Source of the DNA: Alphaproteobacteria bacterium
Lineage (GTDB): Bacteria > Pseudomonadota > Alphaproteobacteria > Caulobacterales > Aquidulcibacteraceae
DNA: 41,746 nucleotides
Assembly: GCA_030430715.1 (NCBI GenBank)
Contig: JAUIJZ010000020.1
Location: 1-41,746, forward strand
Direction: 5' to 3'
Part shown: positions 27,078 to 34,564 of the stretch, piece after piece
Numbering within the stretch: position 1 is the stretch's first letter
How the letters are laid out: each line of letters begins with the position of its first letter
Made by a program: the position numbers and the translations under genes
Notes under the pieces: generated by a model
Databases searched by the model: none
What the model was told of the DNA's origin: nothing
What the model saw: the letters and a program-made list of their open reading frames with translations, nothing else

Positions 27078-28157
27078 CTATTTGAGGCGTAATATCGAGA
27101 GTCCAACGTCCTTTGATGCTGTTGCGGCCTCCGCCGCGATTTGCGCGACACGTCGCGCTAATTGCGGATTGAGCCTGCACACCCCGTCAGGTCGGAGGGT
27201 AAAATCTGCCCCGCTGAAGGTCTCGCCGATGGCAAACCGCAGGATCGCCGCGTCCACAACGGGTCGCAGCGGCTCCATAAGATCGAGCACTAGAGACGGC
27301 TGTCCACGTCGGCCCGCATGAAGAAAGCCGGTTTGCGGATCGAGCCCCTGCGCAATCACTTGCATCCGTACTTGGCTTTCCAGCACAGCATAGGCGTAGT
27401 TCACCATGGCGTTGACCGGATGTGACGCCCCGTAGTTCTTGCCTTTCTTGCCGGTGGCCATGGATTGACGCTGGCCCACGGTCTTCCAAGCAAACGGGAC
27501 TGGATAGCGCTTCGAAGCTTTCCATTGGAGGGGAGCGCCGACCCAGGCATTGAAATAGACTTTTGCTGCGCGTCCTTCGATTCCGTGGAGGTCCGAAAGC
27601 TCTAGCGCCCGGCGCGAGTGAAGCACCTCGCGCTTCTCTCCAATCACTTCCAGAGCAAGGCGTCGTTCCCGCGTATCAGAGAGACAATCGCGCAACGTAG
27701 CCGTGCTCGCCGCCAGCTTCCGATCAATCAGTTGGCGGGCGATGGCCAGTTTGCGCTTTGGATCGGCTTGCAGCTCCATTTGCTGCCGCCATGCCTTGCC
27801 GCCAGCCGCATAGGCGCCACCGGCGATCACTGTGGTCTTCCCGCGCCAGTCCACACGAATGAGCGCGATATCCTGGTCGCGAAGCCAGTCGATCACGTCG
27901 AAACTGACGCCACCTGAACCGTCCACAACCATAATGCGTTCCGGGCGGGTCGGATCGCCTTGGAAAATCCGGTGCTCTGTTCTTTCCTGCGGATAGTGGG
28001 TGAGCCCGTCACGGATTAGCAGCGTTCCCTTGTCGACGCTTAGCGACATGCCATGGCCGCACAGGATGATTGGTGCGCCTCGCTGGCGGGGGCCGCGCGA
28101 GTTCGGCCTCATTGCGGAGGATTGCCACAGCTCGCTACGTTCAACCCAATCCAACAT
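27078..28157 (-). CDS. cas1: Solo Cas1 endonuclease/integrase (casposase-like)
   Basis: Cas1-family integrase of 359 aa. The N-terminal beta domain reads IILCGHGMSLSVDKGTLLIRDG. The helical catalytic domain keeps all metal-binding residues: E194 in LHGIEGRAAKVYF, H280 in DPQTGFLHAGRRG, and D292 with E295 in LVLDLMEPLRP. HPVNAMVNYAYAVLESQVR and RPDGVCRLNPQLAR are also family hallmarks. The start at 28157 is supported by GAGGGG about 8 bases upstream and overlaps the preceding gene by 17 bases; an ATG at 28112 is the alternative. CRISPR Cas1 works with Cas2 to insert spacers; casposon Cas1 works without Cas2 to integrate transposon ends. The polymerase and HNH genes nearby favour the casposon role. 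There is no clear extra C-terminal HTH. Confidence 0.93.
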   Translation of the reverse strand: MLDWVERSELWQSSAMRPNSRGPRQRGAPIILCGHGMSLSVDKGTLLIRDGLTHYPQERTEHRIFQGDPTRPERIMVVDGSGGVSFDVIDWLRDQDIALIRVDWRGKTTVIAGGAYAAGGKAWRQQMELQADPKRKLAIARQLIDRKLAASTATLRDCLSDTRERRLALEVIGEKREVLHSRRALELSDLHGIEGRAAKVYFNAWVGAPLQWKASKRYPVPFAWKTVGQRQSMATGKKGKNYGASHPVNAMVNYAYAVLESQVRMQVIAQGLDPQTGFLHAGRRGQPSLVLDLMEPLRPVVDAAILRFAIGETFSGADFTLRPDGVCRLNPQLARRVAQIAAEAATASKDVGLSILRLK

Positions 28158-28938
28158 TCAACGCCCCTCGCGCTCTGAGTTGTACGTTGAGATGTTTTAG
28201 CACAAATAGCCTTGCGCCTTCACCAACTTGGATTGCTCTGGACGCTAGATAATATGCTCTTGCGAGTGGCTTCCATTCGAGCCTCCTAAATAGAGCGGCA
28301 GCGTTGCGAAGTATGTTTACGTCGTTGCGCCACTTTTCCCGCGCTAAATTGATGTCGTCCAATTTCGCTAATTTAAGTAATTTAATTGTGGCGTCGTTAA
28401 TTTCGTCAGTTGCACCAAACAAGCCGTTGAAGGGACTTTCCGAGTGTTTTGCATCGCTCCATTGTGAGAGGCGCGCTATTTTCGTGTAAAAAGCATCTGA
28501 CGCGGCGAGACCGGCAGCCGCAAAGGTTTGATCAAGATCACCGAGTCCACGTAGCTCGACCTTACTCGGCTTAGCGTCGTCGTATCGAAAATCCCCCATG
28601 CGTCGGCGCATACGATTAACGTCGCGAGCAGCCTCGCTCGCAAATGCCTTTTGCACTAGGTCTGGCGCCAAGTCTTGACCGTCTAACCAAAGCTGCACGG
28701 CCAACTCATTCATCCGGCTCAGACCCCGACATTTGTAAATTTGGATTTTCCGTGCGCGGACCAATGAGGCGTCAGACCAGACCCAGTTTTGGCGACGGTC
28801 ACCGCTAGCGCCGATGGGTACGGGGCCGTCGAGCAAGCGTTCTTCGACCCAATCGAGAAGCACGCGCGGCCCAACGGGCGGAAGTCCAAGGACCGCTCCT
28901 GTATCGTTTAGCCCTGATAGCAACTCGTCACGGGTCAA
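28141..28938 (-). CDS. MerR-like HTH protein co-oriented with cas1
   Basis: Protein of 265 aa starting with TTG, transcribed into cas1 with a 17-base overlap, so the two are probably translated together. Residues 17-70 look like a MerR-type winged helix: GPRVLLDWVEERLL, then QNWVWSDASLVRARKIQIYKCRGLSRMNELAVQLWLDG. The C-terminal 190 residues are helical and unrecognised (KLAKLDDINLAREKWRNDVNILRNAAALF). It could regulate the divergent promoter or bind element ends together with Cas1. An HTH protein is a standard casposon component, but the C-terminal domain is not one I can name. Confidence 0.6.
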   Translation of the reverse strand: MTRDELLSGLNDTGAVLGLPPVGPRVLLDWVEERLLDGPVPIGASGDRRQNWVWSDASLVRARKIQIYKCRGLSRMNELAVQLWLDGQDLAPDLVQKAFASEAARDVNRMRRRMGDFRYDDAKPSKVELRGLGDLDQTFAAAGLAASDAFYTKIARLSQWSDAKHSESPFNGLFGATDEINDATIKLLKLAKLDDINLAREKWRNDVNILRNAAALFRRLEWKPLARAYYLASRAIQVGEGARLFVLKHLNVQLRARGALNVGLG

Positions 28939-29023
28939 CGCTCAGCCCTACGATCCAACTCCCACCGGAAATGCATGAATTGGGCCGTGGTCCATGGATT
29001 CGATCCCTCCCTGAGAGGACCGA

Positions 29024-29593
29024 ATGCCGAGAGCACGCGACTACAAAGCTGAATATCGCCGCCGCCTGGAGCGCGGTCTCGCGCGCGGACTGACACGCAC
29101 GCAGGCGCGCGGACACGCGCCCCAGGGTAAAGCCCCCAATCGCGCGGAGCGCGCGTCACCGTCGGACGCCAAGCTTGAAAGCGCTTTGAGGGAGCTACGG
29201 CGGGGCCGCACCCTCACGGCTTCCGCGCGATCAGCGCATGTGTCGCCAGAACGGCTGCGGCGCTTCCTATCCGATGCACGCCTTGGCCGCCGCGAGGGGC
29301 GACGCTGGATATTTGAAGACGACCGTCCGCGCCGCATCTCAATCTATACCAAGCGGAAGCGGCGCGATCTCACGGTCGCAGACTATCGGCAAGCTGCACT
29401 CGCGGGCCGCTATTGGGACGCCGCACATCGTTTTGTAGCCAGCAACGATATCAACCTGCTTACGCCGTTCATCGGCCAATCCGTCATCGACGCCAGCGGA
29501 CGCAGACACCTGCTCGAAACCGATCCTAACGCCATTCACCGGCTCGCCGCAGCTGGTGGTCCAGCCTTCCATGAAATCTACCGCCTAACCTGA
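29024..29593 (+). CDS. Basic HTH-like protein of the casposon-like module
   Basis: Protein of 189 aa preceded by GAGAGGA. The N-terminal 40 residues are strongly basic (RARDYKAEYRRRLERGLARGLTRTQARGH), a segment I associate with phage- and plasmid-type DNA-binding proteins. Residues about 60-90 form a possible HTH (TASARSAHVSPERLRRFLSDAR). The rest (YTKRKRRDLTVADYRQAALAGRYWDAAHRF) is unrecognised. It is the first gene of the rightward operon with the HNH nuclease and polymerase, 12 bases before the next start. Its likely role is DNA binding at element ends or regulation, by inference. Confidence 0.6.
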   Translation: MPRARDYKAEYRRRLERGLARGLTRTQARGHAPQGKAPNRAERASPSDAKLESALRELRRGRTLTASARSAHVSPERLRRFLSDARLGRREGRRWIFEDDRPRRISIYTKRKRRDLTVADYRQAALAGRYWDAAHRFVASNDINLLTPFIGQSVIDASGRRHLLETDPNAIHRLAAAGGPAFHEIYRLT

Positions 29594-29605
29594 AAGGAGT
29601 AAGTC

Positions 29606-29971
29606 ATGAGTACAGACGCTGATTATGAAGCGCGCAAGCAAAGACGCTTGCGCGCCCTTGAAACCGACAATCCCTGCTGCGGGACGTGTCCTGAGGATCG
29701 TTGGCAGGCATTGGAAATACATCACGTCGCCGGTCAAGCTTACGACGCGGACACGACCATTATTCTCTGCCGGAATTGTCACCGGGTCGCGAGCGATGCC
29801 CAACGCGAACATCCGCCGAAACAGGCGAGCGCTGATGCGCAGCTGGAAATGCTTGGACGTTTCCTGTTGGGCTTGGCCGACTTGCTGAGGATCGCCGTCG
29901 AAAAGCTGATCGCCTACGGCCAATATCTGATCGAACGCGCAAGCGCGGCATCAACGGCGGTGCAGCCATGA
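29606..29971 (+). CDS. HNH endonuclease
   Basis: Small nuclease of 121 aa following AAAGGAG. The treble-clef HNH motif is clear: C25-x2-C28, then LEIHHVAG with H39-H40, then LCRNCHR with C55-x2-C58 and H59. The two CxxC pairs would hold a structural zinc, and His39/40 with a downstream Asn/His the catalytic metal. HNH nucleases occur in most casposon families, perhaps in excision or replication of the element. The C-terminal half is helical and unassigned. The stop overlaps the polymerase start as ATGA, so expression is coupled. Confidence 0.85.
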   Translation: MSTDADYEARKQRRLRALETDNPCCGTCPEDRWQALEIHHVAGQAYDADTTIILCRNCHRVASDAQREHPPKQASADAQLEMLGRFLLGLADLLRIAVEKLIAYGQYLIERASAASTAVQP

Positions 29972-32688
29972 GCGGTCCCAACGCCATCGCCGTTCGCGCC
30001 TACACAGAGGCAGCCGGAAAAAAGCGCGGTGGGACCGCTCAGGGAAGCGACATGCCGTCAACGTGGACGCTGATCTTTGACTGCGAAACCACCACAGACG
30101 CCAGCCAGCGCTTACGCCTCGGCGCGTATCAGATACGCAAGCACGCCGAACTCTTTGAGGAAGGATTGTTCGCCGACGCCGATGCGCTCGATGCCGAGGA
30201 GCTGGACATTCTGGTGAGCTATTGCCGAGAGCATGACATCAAGTGTCGAAGCGTTGCTGAGTTCGTAGACTTTGTGTTCTACCGAATAGCATATGATCGG
30301 CGCGGTCAGGTTGTCGGTTTCAATCTGCCATTTGATATCTCCCGCATCGCCATCGGCCACAATCCAGCACGAGGCTCCATGCGCGGCGGGTTCTCGTTCA
30401 GGCTCTCCCGCTGGAAACAGCGCGCCGCCGTTCGCTTGAAGCACCTTAGTCGCCGCGCTTCCCTGATCGACCTTGCGCGGCCTGGCGTGCAGGAGACCGC
30501 AGGCGCCAGCAGAAAGCGCGGGCTCAAGACGCCCGTCCATCGCGGCTACTTCGTGGATGTGTCCACGTTAGCCTCTGCGCTCATGAGCGAGACCTTTTCG
30601 TTACAGCGTCTGTGCGACCGGCTTGAAACGACTACCCGCAAGCTGGATGCCGGCGATCATGATCAGCCGATCAGTTCGCACTATCTCGATTATGCCCGGA
30701 CCGACGTGCAAGCCACGTGGGAATGCTTCGAGTCGCTGAAGGCAATATATGCTCAGCACAACCTCGCAACTCCACTACATCGCATTCTGTCCGAAGCGAG
30801 CATTGGCAAAGCTTATTTCGGGGCGATGGGAAGATTGCCTCTCCTGCATGTTCAGCCGGATGTCTCCCGAAGCATTTTTGGCAAGATCATGTGCGCCTAT
30901 TATGGCGGACGCGCGGAAGTGCATTGGCGGCGCACGATCAAGCTGATCGCATATTGCGACTTCAAGTCCATGTATCCGACCGTCAATGCGCTGATGGGGC
31001 TTTGGCGGTTCGTAATCGCCGATGGTGTCTCTTGGCGCGACGGAACCCTCGAATGCCGACAGATTCTTGAGAATGCGTCCGCCGAAACTTTCCGCAACCC
31101 CGATGCGTGGCGCGACCTGACCGCGATTGTGCGCGTCAAACCGGACCATGATCTCTTTCCCGTGCGTGCCGAATATGGAGACGGCCAATACACCATTGGG
31201 CTTAACTATCTGACCCATACGGGGCCGCTCTGGATGACCCTTGCAGATTGCGTCGCGGCAAAGATTTTGAGCGGCAAGGCGCCGCGTATTGAGGAAGCGC
31301 TGATTTTCAGTCCAGGGCCTCCCCAAGAGGGGCTGAAGCCGATCGACCTGTTCGGCGATCCAGACTACCGCGTCGATCCGGCCACGGAGGATGTGTTCAA
31401 GCGGCTCGTCGACCTACGCGACGCCGCCAAGGCGCGGCGCGATCCCAATGAGAAAGCGATCAAGATCATCGTCAATGCGACAAGCTATGGCGTGTTCATC
31501 GAGATCATTCGCGACGATGCGCCGAAATCGGAACACGTATTTGTTTGGGGCGTAGATGGTCGCCAACGCATCATCCGCTCGAAAGCCATCGAACACCCAG
31601 GACGTTGCTTTCATCCGTTGCTTGGCGTGCTGATCACCGGAGCGGCGCGCCTGATGTTGGCGCTGGCGGAGCGGAACGCGCTGGATGCTGGTCTGGATTG
31701 GGCTTTCTGCGACACGGACAGTATCGCCATGGTCAAGCCGGATGAATTGAGCGAAGCCGACTTTTCGCAGCGAGTGGAGCAAGTGGTCGACTGGTTCGTT
31801 CCGCTCAACCCCTATGAAAAACCTGGCTCCATTCTAAAGATTGAGGATGTGAACTTTGCGCTCGACGAAGACGGCAAGGCGAGTGATCGGCTCGAACCGC
31901 TTTTTTGTTTTGCCATCTCCGCAAAGCGCTATGCGCTGTTCAACCTGGACAGCGAAGGCTTGCCCATCCTGCGCAAAGCCTCCGCGCACGGGCTTGGGCA
32001 TTTGCTAGCGCCTTATCGTGAAGCTGAAGCGCCGCCGCAGATTCCGCTGCCGCGTTCCTCCCTCTCAGAAATAGGTGTGGGGCGTTGGCAGTATGATCTT
32101 TGGTTTGAGATCGTGCGAGCCGCATTAGCGGGACACGCCGATCAAGTGAGCCTCGACTATCATCCGGCGCTGAGCCGACCCGCCGCCAGTCGCTTCGGAA
32201 TTACCAGTCCGCGCCTGGAACGCTGGATGCGTTTTGGGAATGCTCGCCACGCCTATCCGGAGCGGGCCCGGCCGTTCGGCTTTATGCTGACGTTTAGCCC
32301 GCGAATCGCGGCGCCAACGGCATCTGATGGAGTGGTCGCTAGGCGAGGAAGGCCGCGAAAGATACAGCAGCCCAAACCTATTGCGTCTTTCAATCGAGAT
32401 ATTGCGAAGGCGGCGGATGGCGCTTTTGACCGCGAGACAGGCGCTCCGGTCGGCGCTGACATCCTGAAAACCTACGCTGAGGCGCTGGCACAGTATCATC
32501 TTCATCCCGAAGACAAATTTCTGGCTGGCGACTTCATGGACAGCGGACGTACCGAGCGGCGGCACGTGACGGCCAGCTGGGTGCAGCTGATCGGCAAGGA
32601 GGCGAATAAGTGGGAGGAGCTGCCCTTGCAGGATAGCGCCGACGGAGTGGCGGGATTCGGGAAATGTTCGCTTGAGAAGGGGAATTAA
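29968..32688 (+). CDS. polB: Family-B DNA polymerase with 3'-5' exonuclease domain
   Basis: DNA polymerase of 906 aa. The N-terminal exonuclease has Exo I D38-x-E40 (IFDCETT), Exo II N119-x3-D123 (GFNLPFD) and Exo III Y242-x3-D246 (YARTDVQ). AYYGGRAEVHW near 310 is the YxGG-type motif linking the two activities. The polymerase domain has motif A D331-FKSMYPT, motif B K499-x3-N503...Y507-G508, motif C C-D582-T-D584-S and the KRY motif (SAKRYALF). All catalytic residues are intact, so it is probably active. It is coupled to the HNH gene by ATGA overlap. I cannot tell from sequence whether it is protein- or RNA-primed. Such polymerases in bacteria are mostly found on mobile elements; with Cas1 here, replication of a casposon is the best reading. 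Confidence 0.92.
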   Translation: MSGPNAIAVRAYTEAAGKKRGGTAQGSDMPSTWTLIFDCETTTDASQRLRLGAYQIRKHAELFEEGLFADADALDAEELDILVSYCREHDIKCRSVAEFVDFVFYRIAYDRRGQVVGFNLPFDISRIAIGHNPARGSMRGGFSFRLSRWKQRAAVRLKHLSRRASLIDLARPGVQETAGASRKRGLKTPVHRGYFVDVSTLASALMSETFSLQRLCDRLETTTRKLDAGDHDQPISSHYLDYARTDVQATWECFESLKAIYAQHNLATPLHRILSEASIGKAYFGAMGRLPLLHVQPDVSRSIFGKIMCAYYGGRAEVHWRRTIKLIAYCDFKSMYPTVNALMGLWRFVIADGVSWRDGTLECRQILENASAETFRNPDAWRDLTAIVRVKPDHDLFPVRAEYGDGQYTIGLNYLTHTGPLWMTLADCVAAKILSGKAPRIEEALIFSPGPPQEGLKPIDLFGDPDYRVDPATEDVFKRLVDLRDAAKARRDPNEKAIKIIVNATSYGVFIEIIRDDAPKSEHVFVWGVDGRQRIIRSKAIEHPGRCFHPLLGVLITGAARLMLALAERNALDAGLDWAFCDTDSIAMVKPDELSEADFSQRVEQVVDWFVPLNPYEKPGSILKIEDVNFALDEDGKASDRLEPLFCFAISAKRYALFNLDSEGLPILRKASAHGLGHLLAPYREAEAPPQIPLPRSSLSEIGVGRWQYDLWFEIVRAALAGHADQVSLDYHPALSRPAASRFGITSPRLERWMRFGNARHAYPERARPFGFMLTFSPRIAAPTASDGVVARRGRPRKIQQPKPIASFNRDIAKAADGAFDRETGAPVGADILKTYAEALAQYHLHPEDKFLAGDFMDSGRTERRHVTASWVQLIGKEANKWEELPLQDSADGVAGFGKCSLEKGN

Positions 32689-32887
32689 TCCCACGAACGA
32701 ACATTGGCGCTCATGCGTCGCAAAGCAGACATTGCCTCTAGTTTGATCTCTCTTTTTTGAAGTTCGAATACCTGGACCGGTGGCGCCATCAAGTCTGCTC
32801 AGGCGCTCTCTTTCGGCAGGATGCTTCGACAAGCATATGATTGGCGATCCGGAATGATTTGAACGCGCGGATTTCACGCGTGACGAA

Positions 32888-32905
32888 CGGCGCTAGGCTG
32901 CGCCG
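32888..32905 (+). promoter_or_regulatory. Hairpin abutting the start codon of the HEPN gene
   Basis: CGGCGC-TAGGCT-GCGCCG is a perfect 6-base GC stem ending on the base before the ATG. The only purine-rich ribosome-site candidate (AGG) lies in its loop. As RNA this could limit initiation on the toxin-like gene. Structure is seen; regulation is inferred. Confidence 0.4.
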
Positions 32906-34300
32906 ATGCCCTCCGTAGTCCAACGCGCAACTGAATTTTTACTCGCCGCCGCCTTCACACATGTCGGTGACGATGGTGCCAGCCACTCCTTCATGTTCAG
33001 CCGCCCGGGTTCGCAGTTCTCCAGCATCGGCACACAGGTATTCTTCAGCGACCGCGCCATGATAAAGGCTGCCCTGTTCGTGCGCGGGCATGGCGCACCG
33101 CACTTGCAGGCGTTCTCGGTCGAAGACGTCCAACGAAGTCTGTCCGATGCCTTCATCGAGAACTATCACCTATTGTCGGGTGAGACCCTCTTTCAACGCT
33201 TCCGCGAATCCTATGCATTGTTTGTCTCCGAGAATACCAAACGCGCCTTTGCGGATGCGCTCGCCCTGTCGCCGCTGTTTGCGCCAGAGAGTGAGCCGAC
33301 GGTTTTCCCGCTTGTGGCAGTTCAAGTGAATTCGGATTTCAGCTGCCGGCAGTTCTTCCTGCGCAAGCCCGAGACGTTGCAGACCGAATTTCCTGAGGTG
33401 GAGCAATGGCGGCTGCGGCCCCTGCAATTCCCCCCCATCAGCGACTGGAAGCATCGCGTTGAAACGCCAGCCGCTTGGCTTGGCATTCGTACTCCTGCGT
33501 TGCAATCGTCCCGCAAGGTGAAGCGCGCTATCCTGGGCGCGGTGGCGCTCACACCGTCGCACAGCTATCGCCACATGTTTTCGGGCCGGACCATGTGGGG
33601 CGGATATTGCACCATTGCCGGTGGATGGGCGTTCACGTTCGGCGACGCCGTTACACCGCCATTGGCAGAAACAATCACCATCGGCGAGCGCGACCACGCA
33701 TGGCTTGGCGAACTTTCCAAGCTATTGGCGTCCAACAAGAAGGCTGACCGACGTCTCGTTACCGCACTTGAGTACTATTATCGAGCGTGGCCTCTTGGCG
33801 GCTCGGAACGCTTTCCCATCCTCTGCATGGCGCTCGATGCCGCCTACAGTGAGGTTGCCCACGCCACCGCTGCAGTCGTTGATGGCGTGCGCGAAACATT
33901 GGGCTCAATAGACAAGAAGCGGCTACGCGATCTTTTGGAAATTCGCGCTTCGGTCATTCATGGCGGCGCGCCGGATGTCTACGATTCCCGCAAATACGGA
34001 AAATACTACACGGCCTATAATGCAGACCCCATTCGGGACCTTGGCCTCGTGGTTGCGCAATGCCTACGCACCAAGGTTTTCGGCGGCACGCTGCAAGAGC
34101 ATCCGGAGCCCTACCAAGACATCATTGCCGAAGCGCGCGCTCAGGGACAGATGCCCACCACGTTTTGCGGCAGCACAATATTGGACATCGTGGAAGATGT
34201 CCCTCCAGCGAATTTGAGCCGCTGGAAAATCGCACGGCGTACCGGAGCGAAATGGCTGCGCGACGCCGCGCATATTCTGGACGACCGAAGCGAATGCTAG
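32906..34300 (+). CDS. HEPN-domain protein, ApeA-like C-terminus
   Basis: Protein of 464 aa. The N-terminal 300 residues are unrecognised (mixed alpha/beta, with VFFSDRAMIKAALFVRGHGAPHLQAF). The C-terminal part (LRDLLEIRASVIHGGAPDV, then DPIRDLGLVVAQCLRTKVF) matches the Apea-like HEPN pattern, with R347-x4-H352 as the RNase-type motif. HEPN domains of this kind are toxin or effector RNases in anti-phage systems. The ATG directly follows a hairpin at 32888-32905. The gene lies 217 bases past the polymerase and converges on a STAND NTPase, so it may be either cargo of the element or part of an adjacent defence island. Confidence 0.65.
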   Translation: MPSVVQRATEFLLAAAFTHVGDDGASHSFMFSRPGSQFSSIGTQVFFSDRAMIKAALFVRGHGAPHLQAFSVEDVQRSLSDAFIENYHLLSGETLFQRFRESYALFVSENTKRAFADALALSPLFAPESEPTVFPLVAVQVNSDFSCRQFFLRKPETLQTEFPEVEQWRLRPLQFPPISDWKHRVETPAAWLGIRTPALQSSRKVKRAILGAVALTPSHSYRHMFSGRTMWGGYCTIAGGWAFTFGDAVTPPLAETITIGERDHAWLGELSKLLASNKKADRRLVTALEYYYRAWPLGGSERFPILCMALDAAYSEVAHATAAVVDGVRETLGSIDKKRLRDLLEIRASVIHGGAPDVYDSRKYGKYYTAYNADPIRDLGLVVAQCLRTKVFGGTLQEHPEPYQDIIAEARAQGQMPTTFCGSTILDIVEDVPPANLSRWKIARRTGAKWLRDAAHILDDRSEC

Positions 34301-34376
34301 AGGCTTCGTGGCACTCGGCCCGGACTGGCGTCATCGGGTTGATCCCAACAACGGCCCTGAGGTCGGCCCATCGGAC

Positions 34377-34394
34377 AGCGGACATCTGTCCGCT
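34377..34394. terminator. 18-bp perfect palindrome between convergent genes
   Basis: AGCGGACA-TC-TGTCCGCT lies in the 264-base gap between the convergent HEPN and STAND genes. It could act as a bidirectional terminator or be a recombination or regulator site; there is no T-run, so termination would be weak. Nothing else was found in the gap. Confidence 0.4.
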
Positions 34395-34564
34395 TAATCT
34401 GCTCCAGCTTCACAAATCTGGCTGAGAGGGAGGGAGAAGATTCAGCTTGCGGCGGTTGATCTGAGCACCTGATCTCCTTCGAGCGCCAACTCAGCTCACC
34501 CGCCGAAACGGCGTCAGTAGTCCAAGTACGAGACGGACATCTTCTAGCCGGGCGAAATCGCCAC

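Larger units (their letters stand above)
27078..32688. mobile_element. Casposon-like element core (ends not defined)
   Basis: The block holds a solo Cas1, a MerR-like HTH protein, a second HTH-like basic protein, an HNH nuclease and a family-B DNA polymerase. cas1 and its partner run left and the other three run right from an 85-base divergent promoter region. There is no cas2, no effector cas gene and no repeat-spacer array. Cas1 plus PolB plus HNH plus HTH is the published gene signature of casposons (Krupovic and colleagues, 2014), self-synthesising transposons using Cas1 as integrase. I did not find terminal inverted repeats or the expected target duplication by eye, so the coordinates only cover the signature genes, and activity is not shown. 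Confidence 0.72.

Noticed and set aside
27064-29024. CRISPR array next to cas1
   Set aside because: No regularly spaced direct repeats are present on either side of cas1 or in any intergenic gap of the window.
32756-32787. tRNA-like 3' end (AGTTCGAATAC ... GGCGCCA) as an insertion target
   Set aside because: The arms flanking TTCGAAT do not pair and no acceptor or anticodon stem can be drawn.
26044-32800. TGCTCAGGC shared in direct orientation near 26045 and 32797 as a possible target duplication around the casposon-like genes
   Set aside because: Only nine bases match, flanks differ, and about one such match is expected by chance between the regions compared. No inverted repeats adjoin it.
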